NCBI GenBank assembly: GCA_016194725.1
Contig: JACQAW010000441.1
Span: forward strand, 1 to 13,816
Reading direction: 5' to 3'
DNA length: 13,816 nt
DNA from: Deltaproteobacteria bacterium
GTDB taxonomy: Bacteria > Bdellovibrionota > UBA1018 > UBA923
Shown: positions 1 through 6,273 of the stretch, piece after piece
Layout: each line of letters starts with the position of its first letter
Position numbering within the stretch: position 1 is the stretch's first letter
Notes under the pieces: generated by a model
Told to the model about the DNA's origin: nothing
Database searches by the model: none
The model's input: the letters and a program-made list of their open reading frames with translations, nothing else
Translations under genes and position numbers: made by a program

Positions 1-2
1 AC

Positions 3-626
3 ATGGGCGCTGATGGCGTCATCGCGGTCAGCGCCGGCGCCGGGGGGCATGCCGGCCCGATTTCGCCCATGGTGCTGGTCCCCTACCTGGTCAAACATCT
101 GCAAATCCCGGTCGTACTGGCGGGTGGTATCGCCACCGGCCGTGGTCTTGCCGCAGCTTTGGCATTGGGTGCTTCGGCCGTGCAGATCGGCACGCGCTTC
201 ATCGCGTCCACTGAATGTTGTGCCGATGACAGCTATAAAAACGCCATCGTGCGCTCGGCGCCCGAGGATATCGTGCTTACGCCAAAACTCACGGGCACTC
301 CGGCCGCAGTGATTCGCACGGCGTTCGTCGAAAAACTGGGGCTTGAGCTAAACACCATCGAGCGCATCTTGCTGAAGAACCAAAACATCAAAAAGTGGTT
401 CAAGCTGCTGGTGAACGCCCGCGGAGCGCTGCTGCTTAAAAATTCCGCGGCAAAGGCCTCATGGAAAGAGGTGTGGAGCGCGGGCCAAGGCGTGGGCCTG
501 ATCGACTCCATCGAGCCTGTACAAAAAATTGTCGACGATATCATCGCTGAGTGCCAGGAAACGATGGCCGGATTTTGCCTGCCCCAGGCCCGCAGGCACT
601 CGCGTGACGCCGAGGCTTCTGTTTGA
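3..626 (+). CDS. Nitronate monooxygenase / FabK-type flavoprotein, C-terminal part (5' end outside window)
   Basis: This is the C-terminal 207 codons of an FMN-dependent TIM-barrel enzyme of the nitronate monooxygenase (2-nitropropane dioxygenase) / FabK-type enoyl reductase family. The reading frame is open to the window edge and the first Met falls in the middle of a conserved strand, so the gene begins upstream. The AGGH motif (fragment residues 13-16) carries the His that acts as catalytic base in characterised nitronate monooxygenases. The stretch PVVLAGGIATGRG, followed by GASAVQIGTRFIAS, is the family's FMN-phosphate-binding half of the barrel. The tail (SAGQGVGLIDSIEPV) is also typical. 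Nitronate and enoyl-ACP substrates cannot be told apart from this fragment. The TGA stop overlaps the TTG start of the next gene, so the two are probably co-translated. A role in lipid or glycoconjugate synthesis is only a guess from that linkage. Confidence 0.88.
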   Translation: MGADGVIAVSAGAGGHAGPISPMVLVPYLVKHLQIPVVLAGGIATGRGLAAALALGASAVQIGTRFIASTECCADDSYKNAIVRSAPEDIVLTPKLTGTPAAVIRTAFVEKLGLELNTIERILLKNQNIKKWFKLLVNARGALLLKNSAAKASWKEVWSAGQGVGLIDSIEPVQKIVDDIIAECQETMAGFCLPQARRHSRDAEASV

Positions 627-1414
627 GCCTTCTTGCCAGCCTGGTCATACCCGTTTTCAATCAGGTGAAGTTCACCCAGGATTGCCTGGAGTCGATATTG
701 CGCGATTCCGACCGGCAGCCCTACGAGATCATCATCGTCGACAATGGCTCGACCGACGGCACCCGGCAGTACCTCGAAACCAAGTCACGTGAGCTGGATC
801 GTTCGCGCGACCGGCTGATTACGATTTGCAACGAAACCAACCTGGGAGTGGCGCCGGCCTGGAATCAGGGGCTGAAGGCCGCGACCGGCCGGACCATCGG
901 CATTCTCAACAACGATATCGTGGTAACCCGGGGCTGGTACCGCTCACTGCTTTGGGCCATGGACTACCACCGCATCGGCATGATTTCGCCCTACGCCGCC
1001 GGCGGCCCGTTTGATTATGACCTCGAAGGTCGATCGCGCGAGTTTACGCGCAAAAACCTGGGCAGGCTTTGGCCCGATTACGATTTCTGCGCGGTGGTGC
1101 TGACACGCAAGACCTACGAGCGAATCGGGTTGTTTGATGAAAAATATCTGGTCGGTGGCTATGAAGATCAGGACTACGCGCTTCGGCTTTCCGAAGCCGG
1201 AATTCGCTATGGGGTGACGGGCGCGTCATTCATTCACCATTTTGGCAGCCAGACGCTTGGTGAGTTCAAGAAGCGTGGCGATCAGCATGCCGCGCACAAT
1301 CGGCAATATTTCATGGAGAAGTGGAAGCGCGACCCGAGTGAAGGCGTGGCGTCGGTGGCTACGAAACTGCGGCGAACCTGGCGCAACGTGAAAATGAAAT
1401 GGGGCTATATGTAG
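623..1414 (+). CDS. Family 2 glycosyltransferase (GT-A fold)
   Basis: This 263-residue, probably cytoplasmic, enzyme would move a sugar from a nucleotide-sugar donor to a surface glycan or protein. It shows the GT-A order of motifs: the opening strand SLVIPVFNQ (residues 6-14), the nucleotide-binding IIIVDNGSTDGT (36-47, Asp40), NLGVAPAWNQG (73-83), a DxD-equivalent LNND (95-98) and the acceptor-side GGYEDQDYALRL (178-189), where the ED pair usually supplies the catalytic base. There are no membrane segments. It most resembles rhamnosyltransferase-like GT2 enzymes, but the sugar cannot be predicted. The TTG start is chosen because it sits six codons before the first strand, is preceded by GAGG at 612-615 with seven bases of spacing, and overlaps the upstream TGA as TTGA. 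No other polysaccharide genes are visible nearby. A weak hairpin (about 1417-1436) follows the stop. Confidence 0.88.
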   Translation: MSLLASLVIPVFNQVKFTQDCLESILRDSDRQPYEIIIVDNGSTDGTRQYLETKSRELDRSRDRLITICNETNLGVAPAWNQGLKAATGRTIGILNNDIVVTRGWYRSLLWAMDYHRIGMISPYAAGGPFDYDLEGRSREFTRKNLGRLWPDYDFCAVVLTRKTYERIGLFDEKYLVGGYEDQDYALRLSEAGIRYGVTGASFIHHFGSQTLGEFKKRGDQHAAHNRQYFMEKWKRDPSEGVASVATKLRRTWRNVKMKWGYM

Positions 1415-1450
1415 GCAGGCGGGTTTCATCCCACCTCCTTCATTCTTCCG

Positions 1451-1526
1451 AATCGGCATGCGTAAGCACGACACCTGTCCACGTCCTGCTCAAAATGCCG
1501 ATTGAGTGCTGACTTTCAAGCAGCAC
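1451..1526. repeat. Inverted repeats in the 1415-1622 intergenic gap
   Basis: AATCGGCAT at 1451-1459 is the exact reverse complement of ATGCCGATT at 1495-1503, separated by 35 bases. A second hairpin follows at once: GTGCTG (1506-1511) pairs with CAGCAC (1521-1526). Neither is followed by a T run, so an intrinsic terminator is not convincing. An operator, an RNA leader for the gene at 1623 or chance are all possible. Confidence 0.4.
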
Positions 1527-1622
1527 CCAAACCATTCTACATCCGCGCAGTTGGTTAAGAATTGAAGAGCCGGCTTCATTTGGACCATCCTTTGCAGATC
1601 CCCAATTCACACGAGGAGAGTC

Positions 1623-2264
1623 ATGCGACCATTGATATTTTACGCCGTGATCATTTGCATGCCGTTCGCCGCGGGCATCGCGAAGGCCGACTATTACGAG
1701 TTTCGCACGACGCACTCCGGAGCCGCGAAAAAAAAACCGGCTCAGGACGACTCTTTGGATTGCCAAATCGACGTCACCTACAACGACGGTAACATTCGCT
1801 GCCAGAGCCATTTCGATCATAAAATCGCGTTTCAGCTGGAACATGTGATCGGACATTACGGCCCGGGCTACTATGGTCCGGACGGTGCGATGCACGCCGA
1901 AAAAGACTGGTTCGTCACGATCGGCTTCGTGCCACAGCCGATGGGCTACCAGCTTGCCGATCGCGGGCGTTATGAGGCCCAGAACACCGAGGAGTTAAAA
2001 AAAATACGTGAGTTCTATGCGGCGCTTCTGGCGCGCAAGAAGGTCGCGCGGGCCGAACAGGCGGCTTGTGCCGTTACGGGTTTTGCCTTTCGCGTCGAAG
2101 TCACCACCAAGGACCCGTTCGGCGGATTCGATGCGATCCTCGAGCACCTGTTCCAGTCCGAGCAAAACGCGATGGGTTTTATGATAACCGATGCAGGCCT
2201 TGTCGAGCCACACATCCAGGTCGATGGCGCAGTTCAGAAGCGCCGCGGAGAATGGAAGAAATAG
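1623..2264 (+). CDS. Exported protein of unknown function (213 aa)
   Basis: I do not recognise a family. The ATG is well supported by AGGAGAG at 1614-1620. The first 22 residues form a Sec signal peptide, with a hydrophobic core and likely cleavage after AKA before DYYEF, so the product should be periplasmic or secreted. There is no lipobox. The mature part is about 190 residues with three cysteines (47, 60, 149), a Tyr/Gly-rich patch (HYGPGYYGPDG, about 78-88) and a charged helical stretch (about 121-146). A run of nine A (1728-1736) encodes Lys36-38 just after the signal peptide and could be slippage-prone. The gene stands alone: the upstream glycosyltransferase ends 208 bp earlier and the next gene is convergent. 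Coding is supported by the ribosome site plus the export signal; the function is open. Confidence 0.75.
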   Translation: MRPLIFYAVIICMPFAAGIAKADYYEFRTTHSGAAKKKPAQDDSLDCQIDVTYNDGNIRCQSHFDHKIAFQLEHVIGHYGPGYYGPDGAMHAEKDWFVTIGFVPQPMGYQLADRGRYEAQNTEELKKIREFYAALLARKKVARAEQAACAVTGFAFRVEVTTKDPFGGFDAILEHLFQSEQNAMGFMITDAGLVEPHIQVDGAVQKRRGEWKK

Positions 2265-2283
2265 GATCAGCGAAAACCAGAAA

Positions 2284-2321
2284 GGGCCGCTTTCACGGCA
2301 ACCACACCGTAAAAGCGACCC
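2284..2321. terminator. Imperfect 15-bp hairpin after the gene ending at 2264, possible terminator
   Basis: The left arm 2284-2298 and right arm 2307-2321 pair over 15 positions with two C-A mismatches around an 8-base loop. It lies 19 bp beyond the stop of the upstream + strand gene. The following + strand bases (ATTCTGTTCT) are only moderately T-rich. On the minus strand the hairpin is followed by TTTCTGGTTTT. It could work in either direction, but the efficiency is uncertain. Confidence 0.4.
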
Positions 2322-2353
2322 ATTCTGTTCTAAGAGGAGAAGAGAATCCCTGC

Positions 2354-2375
2354 GCATGGAGCGTTAGCTCCATGC
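2354..2375. repeat. Perfect 9-bp stem-loop
   Basis: GCATGGAGC (2354-2362) and GCTCCATGC (2367-2375) are exact reverse complements around a GTTA loop. There is no T run on either side, so this is not a standard intrinsic terminator. It may be part of a structured RNA, a protein-binding palindrome or a REP-like element. No second copy is seen in the window. Confidence 0.55.
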
Positions 2376-2656
2376 TACCCAAAACAAATTCGAAACCCAC
2401 AATCCTTGTGTCCGGCAACCGCATCCTTGCAGCTTTTGCATCCGGGCTCACACTTCCCTGATGCAGCCTTGTTTCTCACCTGTCCCCATACTTGGGCCGA
2501 GAGATATGTTTTGTTGCTCATAACCTAACTCAATCCTTGAGCTATTCAGCGCCGCCCTTGGCGCTGTCATGAACCACGCAGACATGTATTGCAGCCTCCG
2601 TACCAACGCCCAAACGGCCATAGGAACGCATATAACGGGCGATTTTCGGCCAAATC

Positions 2657-2683
2657 GCGCCTGAAGCCGGGCTTCAGACGCGC
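2657..2683 (-). terminator. GC-rich hairpin downstream of the gene at 2779-3690, possible terminator
   Basis: CTGAAGC (2661-2667) pairs with GCTTCAG (2671-2677) around a CGG loop. The stem extends through GCGC (2657-2660) with CGCG/GCGC at 2680-2683 after a 2-base bulge. It lies about 95 bp beyond the minus-strand stop. Read on the minus strand, it is followed by a mildly T-containing stretch (GATTTGGCCGAAAATC) rather than a clean T run. The call rests on position and stem strength. Confidence 0.3.
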
Positions 2684-2778
2684 AATGGCAGGCAAAGTGG
2701 AACCGAACGCCTCTTTCGCAGTGACACCGCTGGGGTCATTACGGCTCCATTGGCGATTTTCCGGCTGATTTGCCTTGA

Positions 2779-3690
2779 TCAGTAAATGCAGCCGAGTTGG
2801 CTGCTGCGGTTCGGCAGGCCGGTGCCGGCCGTATAGGCCGCATTCGACCATTCCATCTGCAGCTTCCAGGTCGTGCCGTTCGAGAGTGTCGAAAGACCGT
2901 ATGGGTTGCTCGTGGTGATTGGAAAACTCCAGGCGCATTTGTCGCCGTTTTCGTTGCCGCTGGAATCAACCCACCCAGTGCCGCGGGGATCGGTGATCGT
3001 CTCGAGGAGCTCGTGAGCCGTCACATTTGCCAATGCCGCCAGGCCCTGAGAGTGGCCCGTCACGGCATCTTGCGGGTCACAGCCGGCGAGGCCGTCGAGG
3101 TTGGGCATATAGGCAACCTGAATGGGAGCGCCGTTCGAACACGTGCCCCAGCTATGCCAGGCGCAGTAGTTCACATGGCCGGCGCCCGTAGCAGTATAGA
3201 TGAGATAAAGTGCGCTCGGGTTTGGGTTGTTGCCCACGACCTTGCACGCTTCAGCAACCGCCGAGCTCGTGCTGAGCGCGCGGTTGGGAGCTGCGGTGGC
3301 GTCGATGACGTGCCCAAGATACAAAGAGCTCGAGGTGATCGAGCCGGTGGTGTCGCCGTACTCCAGGGCCGTCGAGGCATATTCCGAGGCGTTCATTCCG
3401 GAGAAGAAAAGATCGATGCCGTTGATTTTGTCGCCGGCAAACGAAGGTGTGTTCCACTGCGTGCCCCAGAAAATGGCCATCGTCGTGCTCGAATGCAGAA
3501 CCGCGCCCCCCTTGTAGAGAAGCAGCGGGTTGGAGCTGGTGCTGCCTGAAGCGCTGTGGGCTGCGCCTTTGTCCAAGTGCAGATGCGCGGGAGCTCCATT
3601 CATGTCGCGGTCTTCGGCAAACGCGCGGGTCTGGCTGGCAGCGGACATGGTAAGGAACAATACGGCGATCAGGGATACGGTACGGATCAT
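2779..3690 (-). CDS. Secreted protein resembling the EXORDIUM / phosphate-induced protein 1 family
   Basis: This 303-residue protein has a Sec signal peptide (about residues 1-25, ending TRAFA before ED), so it should leave the cytoplasm. The segment LLLYKGGAVL, then TMAIFWGTQW (about 57-79), resembles the start of the phosphate-induced protein 1 (EXORDIUM-like) domain, which in bacteria is found in poorly characterised secreted proteins. Near the C-terminus it has AHELLETITDP (225-235), then GWVDSSGNENGDKC (239-252). This HE/E/D-rich pattern looks like a metal site and invites comparison with metallopeptidases, though it is HExxE rather than HExxH. Six cysteines after the signal (149, 176, 184, 204, 252, 301) could form three disulfides. 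The ATG has GAGAGGG about nine bases upstream. It is monocistronic by context. The family call is from motif memory and the biochemical role is unknown. Confidence 0.65.
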   Translation of the reverse strand: MIRTVSLIAVLFLTMSAASQTRAFAEDRDMNGAPAHLHLDKGAAHSASGSTSSNPLLLYKGGAVLHSSTTMAIFWGTQWNTPSFAGDKINGIDLFFSGMNASEYASTALEYGDTTGSITSSSLYLGHVIDATAAPNRALSTSSAVAEACKVVGNNPNPSALYLIYTATGAGHVNYCAWHSWGTCSNGAPIQVAYMPNLDGLAGCDPQDAVTGHSQGLAALANVTAHELLETITDPRGTGWVDSSGNENGDKCAWSFPITTSNPYGLSTLSNGTTWKLQMEWSNAAYTAGTGLPNRSSQLGCIY

Positions 3691-4021
3691 TTTGGTGGCC
3701 CTCTCTTCTTTGCAGTTTCCCTCTTCATTTCACGTGTCGTACCAGGGCAGGCGTTTCACAAGACGCTGATTCCACGCGCTTAATTTCAAGCACTCGAAAA
3801 TCGGATGAACAACTCTTGAGCATCACGCCAGACGATGGGCATGCAATGAATCGCGGCATTCATTCTGATCAAATATTTAGCATTTATACGTAAAAAACTT
3901 TTAAACAGGCAATCGCGAGCGCAGGCAGCCAGGAAATCAAGGAAGTCTTCGGCAATCGACCAAAGAACCACCCTCGCCTTGGTGACGACGAAGTGCCGGG
4001 CGCAGCCCGCATTCGCTAAGC
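3691..4021. other. 331-bp gene-free stretch upstream of the secreted EXORDIUM-like gene
   Basis: This gap lies between two minus-strand genes. It includes an AT-rich patch (about 3868-3905) that stands out from the GC-rich surroundings and holds a weak promoter candidate for the gene starting at 3690. A small bulged hairpin at 3994-4011 (arms TGCCGGGC/GCCCGCA) sits just after the 4022 stop but has no T run. A minus-strand open frame crosses the region (3786-4139), but it lacks a ribosome site and recognisable protein character, so I leave it out. Confidence 0.5.
3883..3912 (-). promoter_or_regulatory. Weak promoter candidate for the secreted protein at 2779-3690
   Basis: Read on the minus strand: TTGCCT at 3912-3907, an 18-base spacer, then TATAAA at 3888-3883, in the only AT-rich patch of this gap. 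It would give a leader of about 190 bases before the ATG at 3690, which is long. No better match was seen closer to the gene. Low certainty. Confidence 0.25.
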
Positions 4022-4333
4022 TTAAGGAAGATCGTAAGCTTTTTCGAAGGTCTTGGTCCCGCGTTCGATGATCCGGCGCTCGGTAACGAGCTCCGGATTC
4101 TTCTGCATGCGAGCCACGACGAAAATCTGAGCCAGCCACTTCACGGGGTCGGCCACGGCGGCCTTGAGCTGAAAACCGTCGACACCGTTGTACGCGAACG
4201 AGGTCGTGCTGGCCTTGAGCACGTAGCGGGGCTCGATGGCATTGGCCACCGCTTCCTGCATCCTGTCGGCAAGCCTGCGCATGATGACGGCGTCGCGCAG
4301 GTTCGCGTGAACGGCTTCATTGTCGCTCGGCAC
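4022..4333 (-). CDS. 103-codon open frame, directly in frame after the stop of the 590-aa exported protein
   Basis: The frame begins at a GTG that immediately follows the TAA stop (4336-4334) of the upstream gene and is in the same frame. There is no Shine-Dalgarno match close to the GTG, and none before the internal ATG at 4282. There is no signal peptide. The translation looks like real protein (alternating helical and strand-like segments such as RRLADRMQEAV and KWLAQIFVVARM) from its very first codons. This suggests that it is the C-terminal part of the neighbour, cut off by one stop codon. The alternative is a small separate cytosolic protein translated by termination-reinitiation. I recognise no family. 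If it is a severed C-terminus, the pair is a pseudogene or a readthrough product of about 694 residues. Confidence 0.5.
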   Translation of the reverse strand: MPSDNEAVHANLRDAVIMRRLADRMQEAVANAIEPRYVLKASTTSFAYNGVDGFQLKAAVADPVKWLAQIFVVARMQKNPELVTERRIIERGTKTFEKAYDLP

Positions 4334-6106
4334 TTAATCGACGTGGCGGGCCTGAAAGAAATAATGGTACACGTTGCCCTTGTTGTCGAGGCGCGAGCGT
4401 TTGGGTATCATCATGCGTTGCAGAGCTTCGTTCTGCAGCAGCATGCCCACGAAACGCACGCGGGCATTGTCGTCGTCAGAAAGATTCTTGGCCTGCTCGT
4501 CCACATGCAGGCTTATGGGCTTGAGCTCCATGGCGAAATTGGCGCAGGCGGGTTCGGCTTTCACCGCTGCTTTGGCGATTTCAAAAGACGCCGCGGGAAT
4601 CTCGTTGCGGGCCTTGGTGATAAGCTCGTCAAACAGGTGCGTGGTCAGCTTGGGATCGGCCAGGGCCTTGAGCACGTTTTTCTGCAGCTCCGTATAAGGC
4701 TTTTCAAAAGCCTTGTTGAAAACCACGGCGCACACATCGGTAGCATCGGTTTTCGCCACTTCGGTGCTGTCGCCCAGCTTCACCTCGACGAGCGTGAAGT
4801 CGTTGGTCTCCTTGGCGGCCAGCTCGAACTTCAGCGACTCATAGGCCTCATTGATTTCGGCTGACGGAATCATCAGCATCAGCGAGCTGAGCGGGTTGAA
4901 CATGTCCGAAGCATGCTTGCCGTTCCTGGGCGGATGCGGGTTGAGAATGTCGCGGTTGCGCCAGAAGCCAAAGAGCCACTGGTTGGCCATGCGCTGACGG
5001 GCAATCGTTTTCTGCCGAGGCGCGAGCTTCGAGGTGACATATTTGTAGAACGCGTCCAGGTCTTCCGGAAAGGTGTCAGCCGCGCCATAAGCCGGGTTCT
5101 GCCCGGCGATGACCACGGGCTGCCAGGCTTCGGTGAACTTTGCGGCGATATCGGCCAAAGCCGCGTCGTCCTTGCCTTCAGTCCAGGCCACGCCGAAGAA
5201 GAAAGCGTCTTTGCCGATCTTGTTTTTCAAGCGGGCAAACTGGTCCATCTGGTTGCGCGAGGGATTCAGAATGTCGTCCAGACGGGCCAGCATCGACGAG
5301 GGAAGGTCCTTGTAGGCTGGCACTTTCAGGCCTGGCACGCTGTGCGTGGGGCTTTGCACAAGCTTCTTGAGATCGGCATCGAAGCGCGTCTTGAACTTTT
5401 CGAAGATCACTCGCGGGTCCTGGCCCTCTGGAACTTTCTGCTGAATGATGTCGACGATCTGCTGGGGAATGCCCACGTCTGCAAGTTTCGCGACAGCGTC
5501 GGGACCCACGGCAATCGCAGTGGTCACCAGGCGTTGCACGAAGTCTTCGAAGATGACGTCGTTCATCTGCTGGTTGTCCAGATTCAAAATCTTGCGGACA
5601 GTGAACTCGGTGCGTTCGAACGGGACCTCAAAGGGATTGGGCGCTTTTTTGGTGGCCTTCAGCTGCGCTTCGGTGTCGAGAATATTGGCGATCGACTTGA
5701 GCACGAAGAGCTGGTTGAGCTGATCGGACATTTCGGCCACGAAAAACTTGCGGGTGTCGTCAGCTTTGGGATCGAGTTTTTTCTGCTTTGCGTAAGCTTC
5801 CAGCGTGGGGTCGCCCATGAGCTTGAACAGCGTACTGGCGTAAATCGTTTCCACGAAAGGCGTTGAATACTGCCTGCCGCTGTAATCGCAGCCCTCGCTG
5901 CGAAAGCAGATTCCGCCCAGCGAAGGGTTGGCATCGCGCGAGCTGCCACCACCGAACCCCAGGCCGGGAAGGCTAAACCTAGGGGGCAGTGCGAAGAAAT
6001 CTTTGGGTAAGTGCCAGGTGCCGTCTGCCTTCGTGTCATCGGCAACAGCCAACGCCGAGACTGAAAAACCGAGAGCCAGAATACTGAACAATGGGGCAAA
6101 CCGCAT
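4334..6106 (-). CDS. Large exported protein of unknown function (590 aa)
   Basis: No family is recognised. I place the start at the ATG at 6106 rather than the in-frame TTG at 6151. The ATG has GGAGG four bases upstream and opens a clean signal peptide (MRFAPLFSILALGFSVSALA, cleaved near VADD), and the TTG lies upstream of the likely transcription start. The mature protein begins with a Gly/Pro-rich linker (about 35-60) and a Cys pair (GICFRSEGC), then is mostly amphipathic helix. Further cysteines lie in DVCAVVF and EPACANF. There is no membrane anchor after the signal and no lipobox, so a periplasmic or secreted location is likely. It is transcribed from the promoter at 6142-6170. Its TAA is followed without a gap by an in-frame 103-codon frame, so the natural C-terminus may lie at 4022. 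Confidence 0.7.
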   Translation of the reverse strand: MRFAPLFSILALGFSVSALAVADDTKADGTWHLPKDFFALPPRFSLPGLGFGGGSSRDANPSLGGICFRSEGCDYSGRQYSTPFVETIYASTLFKLMGDPTLEAYAKQKKLDPKADDTRKFFVAEMSDQLNQLFVLKSIANILDTEAQLKATKKAPNPFEVPFERTEFTVRKILNLDNQQMNDVIFEDFVQRLVTTAIAVGPDAVAKLADVGIPQQIVDIIQQKVPEGQDPRVIFEKFKTRFDADLKKLVQSPTHSVPGLKVPAYKDLPSSMLARLDDILNPSRNQMDQFARLKNKIGKDAFFFGVAWTEGKDDAALADIAAKFTEAWQPVVIAGQNPAYGAADTFPEDLDAFYKYVTSKLAPRQKTIARQRMANQWLFGFWRNRDILNPHPPRNGKHASDMFNPLSSLMLMIPSAEINEAYESLKFELAAKETNDFTLVEVKLGDSTEVAKTDATDVCAVVFNKAFEKPYTELQKNVLKALADPKLTTHLFDELITKARNEIPAASFEIAKAAVKAEPACANFAMELKPISLHVDEQAKNLSDDDNARVRFVGMLLQNEALQRMMIPKRSRLDNKGNVYHYFFQARHVD

Positions 6107-6141
6107 GAAACCTCCGCAGCACCAATTCTTATAACGGCCGT

Positions 6142-6170
6142 GTTTTACCAATTCTGACGCTATATGTCAA
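6142..6170 (-). promoter_or_regulatory. Sigma-70-type promoter for the 590-aa exported protein
   Basis: On the minus strand the -35 is TTGACA (6170-6165, perfect), the spacer is 17 bases and the -10 is TAAAAC (6147-6142, four of six). Transcription would start near 6135, about 29 bases before the ATG at 6106, leaving room for the GGAGG ribosome site. It lies in the 167-bp gap between divergent genes. Confidence 0.65.
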
Positions 6171-6273
6171 AACATTTCATACTATTTTAGTCAACTATTG
6201 GGTTCACCCACCTCGAATCTTGCTCGCCAGTCCCGAATGAGTAGGCTAAGCCTTAGAGAATACGGAGAAATTT

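Larger units (their letters stand above)
2265..2778. other. Gene-free 514-bp stretch with several hairpins
   Basis: I see no credible gene here between two convergent genes. It holds five inverted repeats: 2284-2321 (15-bp arms with two mismatches), 2354-2375 (perfect 9-bp arms, GTTA loop), 2529-2541 (5-bp arms), 2547-2566 (7-bp arms, CAGCGCC/GGCGCTG) and 2657-2683 (GCGC plus CTGAAGC arms). None has a long T tract. They may end transcription from both sides, or one or more may form a stable RNA. The short open frames across it show no ribosome site and no recognisable protein. Confidence 0.5.

Noticed and set aside
2797..3549. A 250-codon + strand open frame
   Set aside because: Antisense shadow of the secreted EXORDIUM-like gene; its Arg/Ala/Gly-rich composition is typical of shadows.
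3786..4139. A 117-codon minus-strand frame spanning the gap after 4022
   Set aside because: It overlaps the 103-codon frame, lacks a ribosome site and crosses the AT-rich patch. A cysteine-containing helical stretch alone is not enough to call a gene.
4913..5866. A 317-codon + strand open frame
   Set aside because: It runs antisense to the 590-aa exported protein, with no ribosome site. GC-rich genes commonly leave such long antisense frames.
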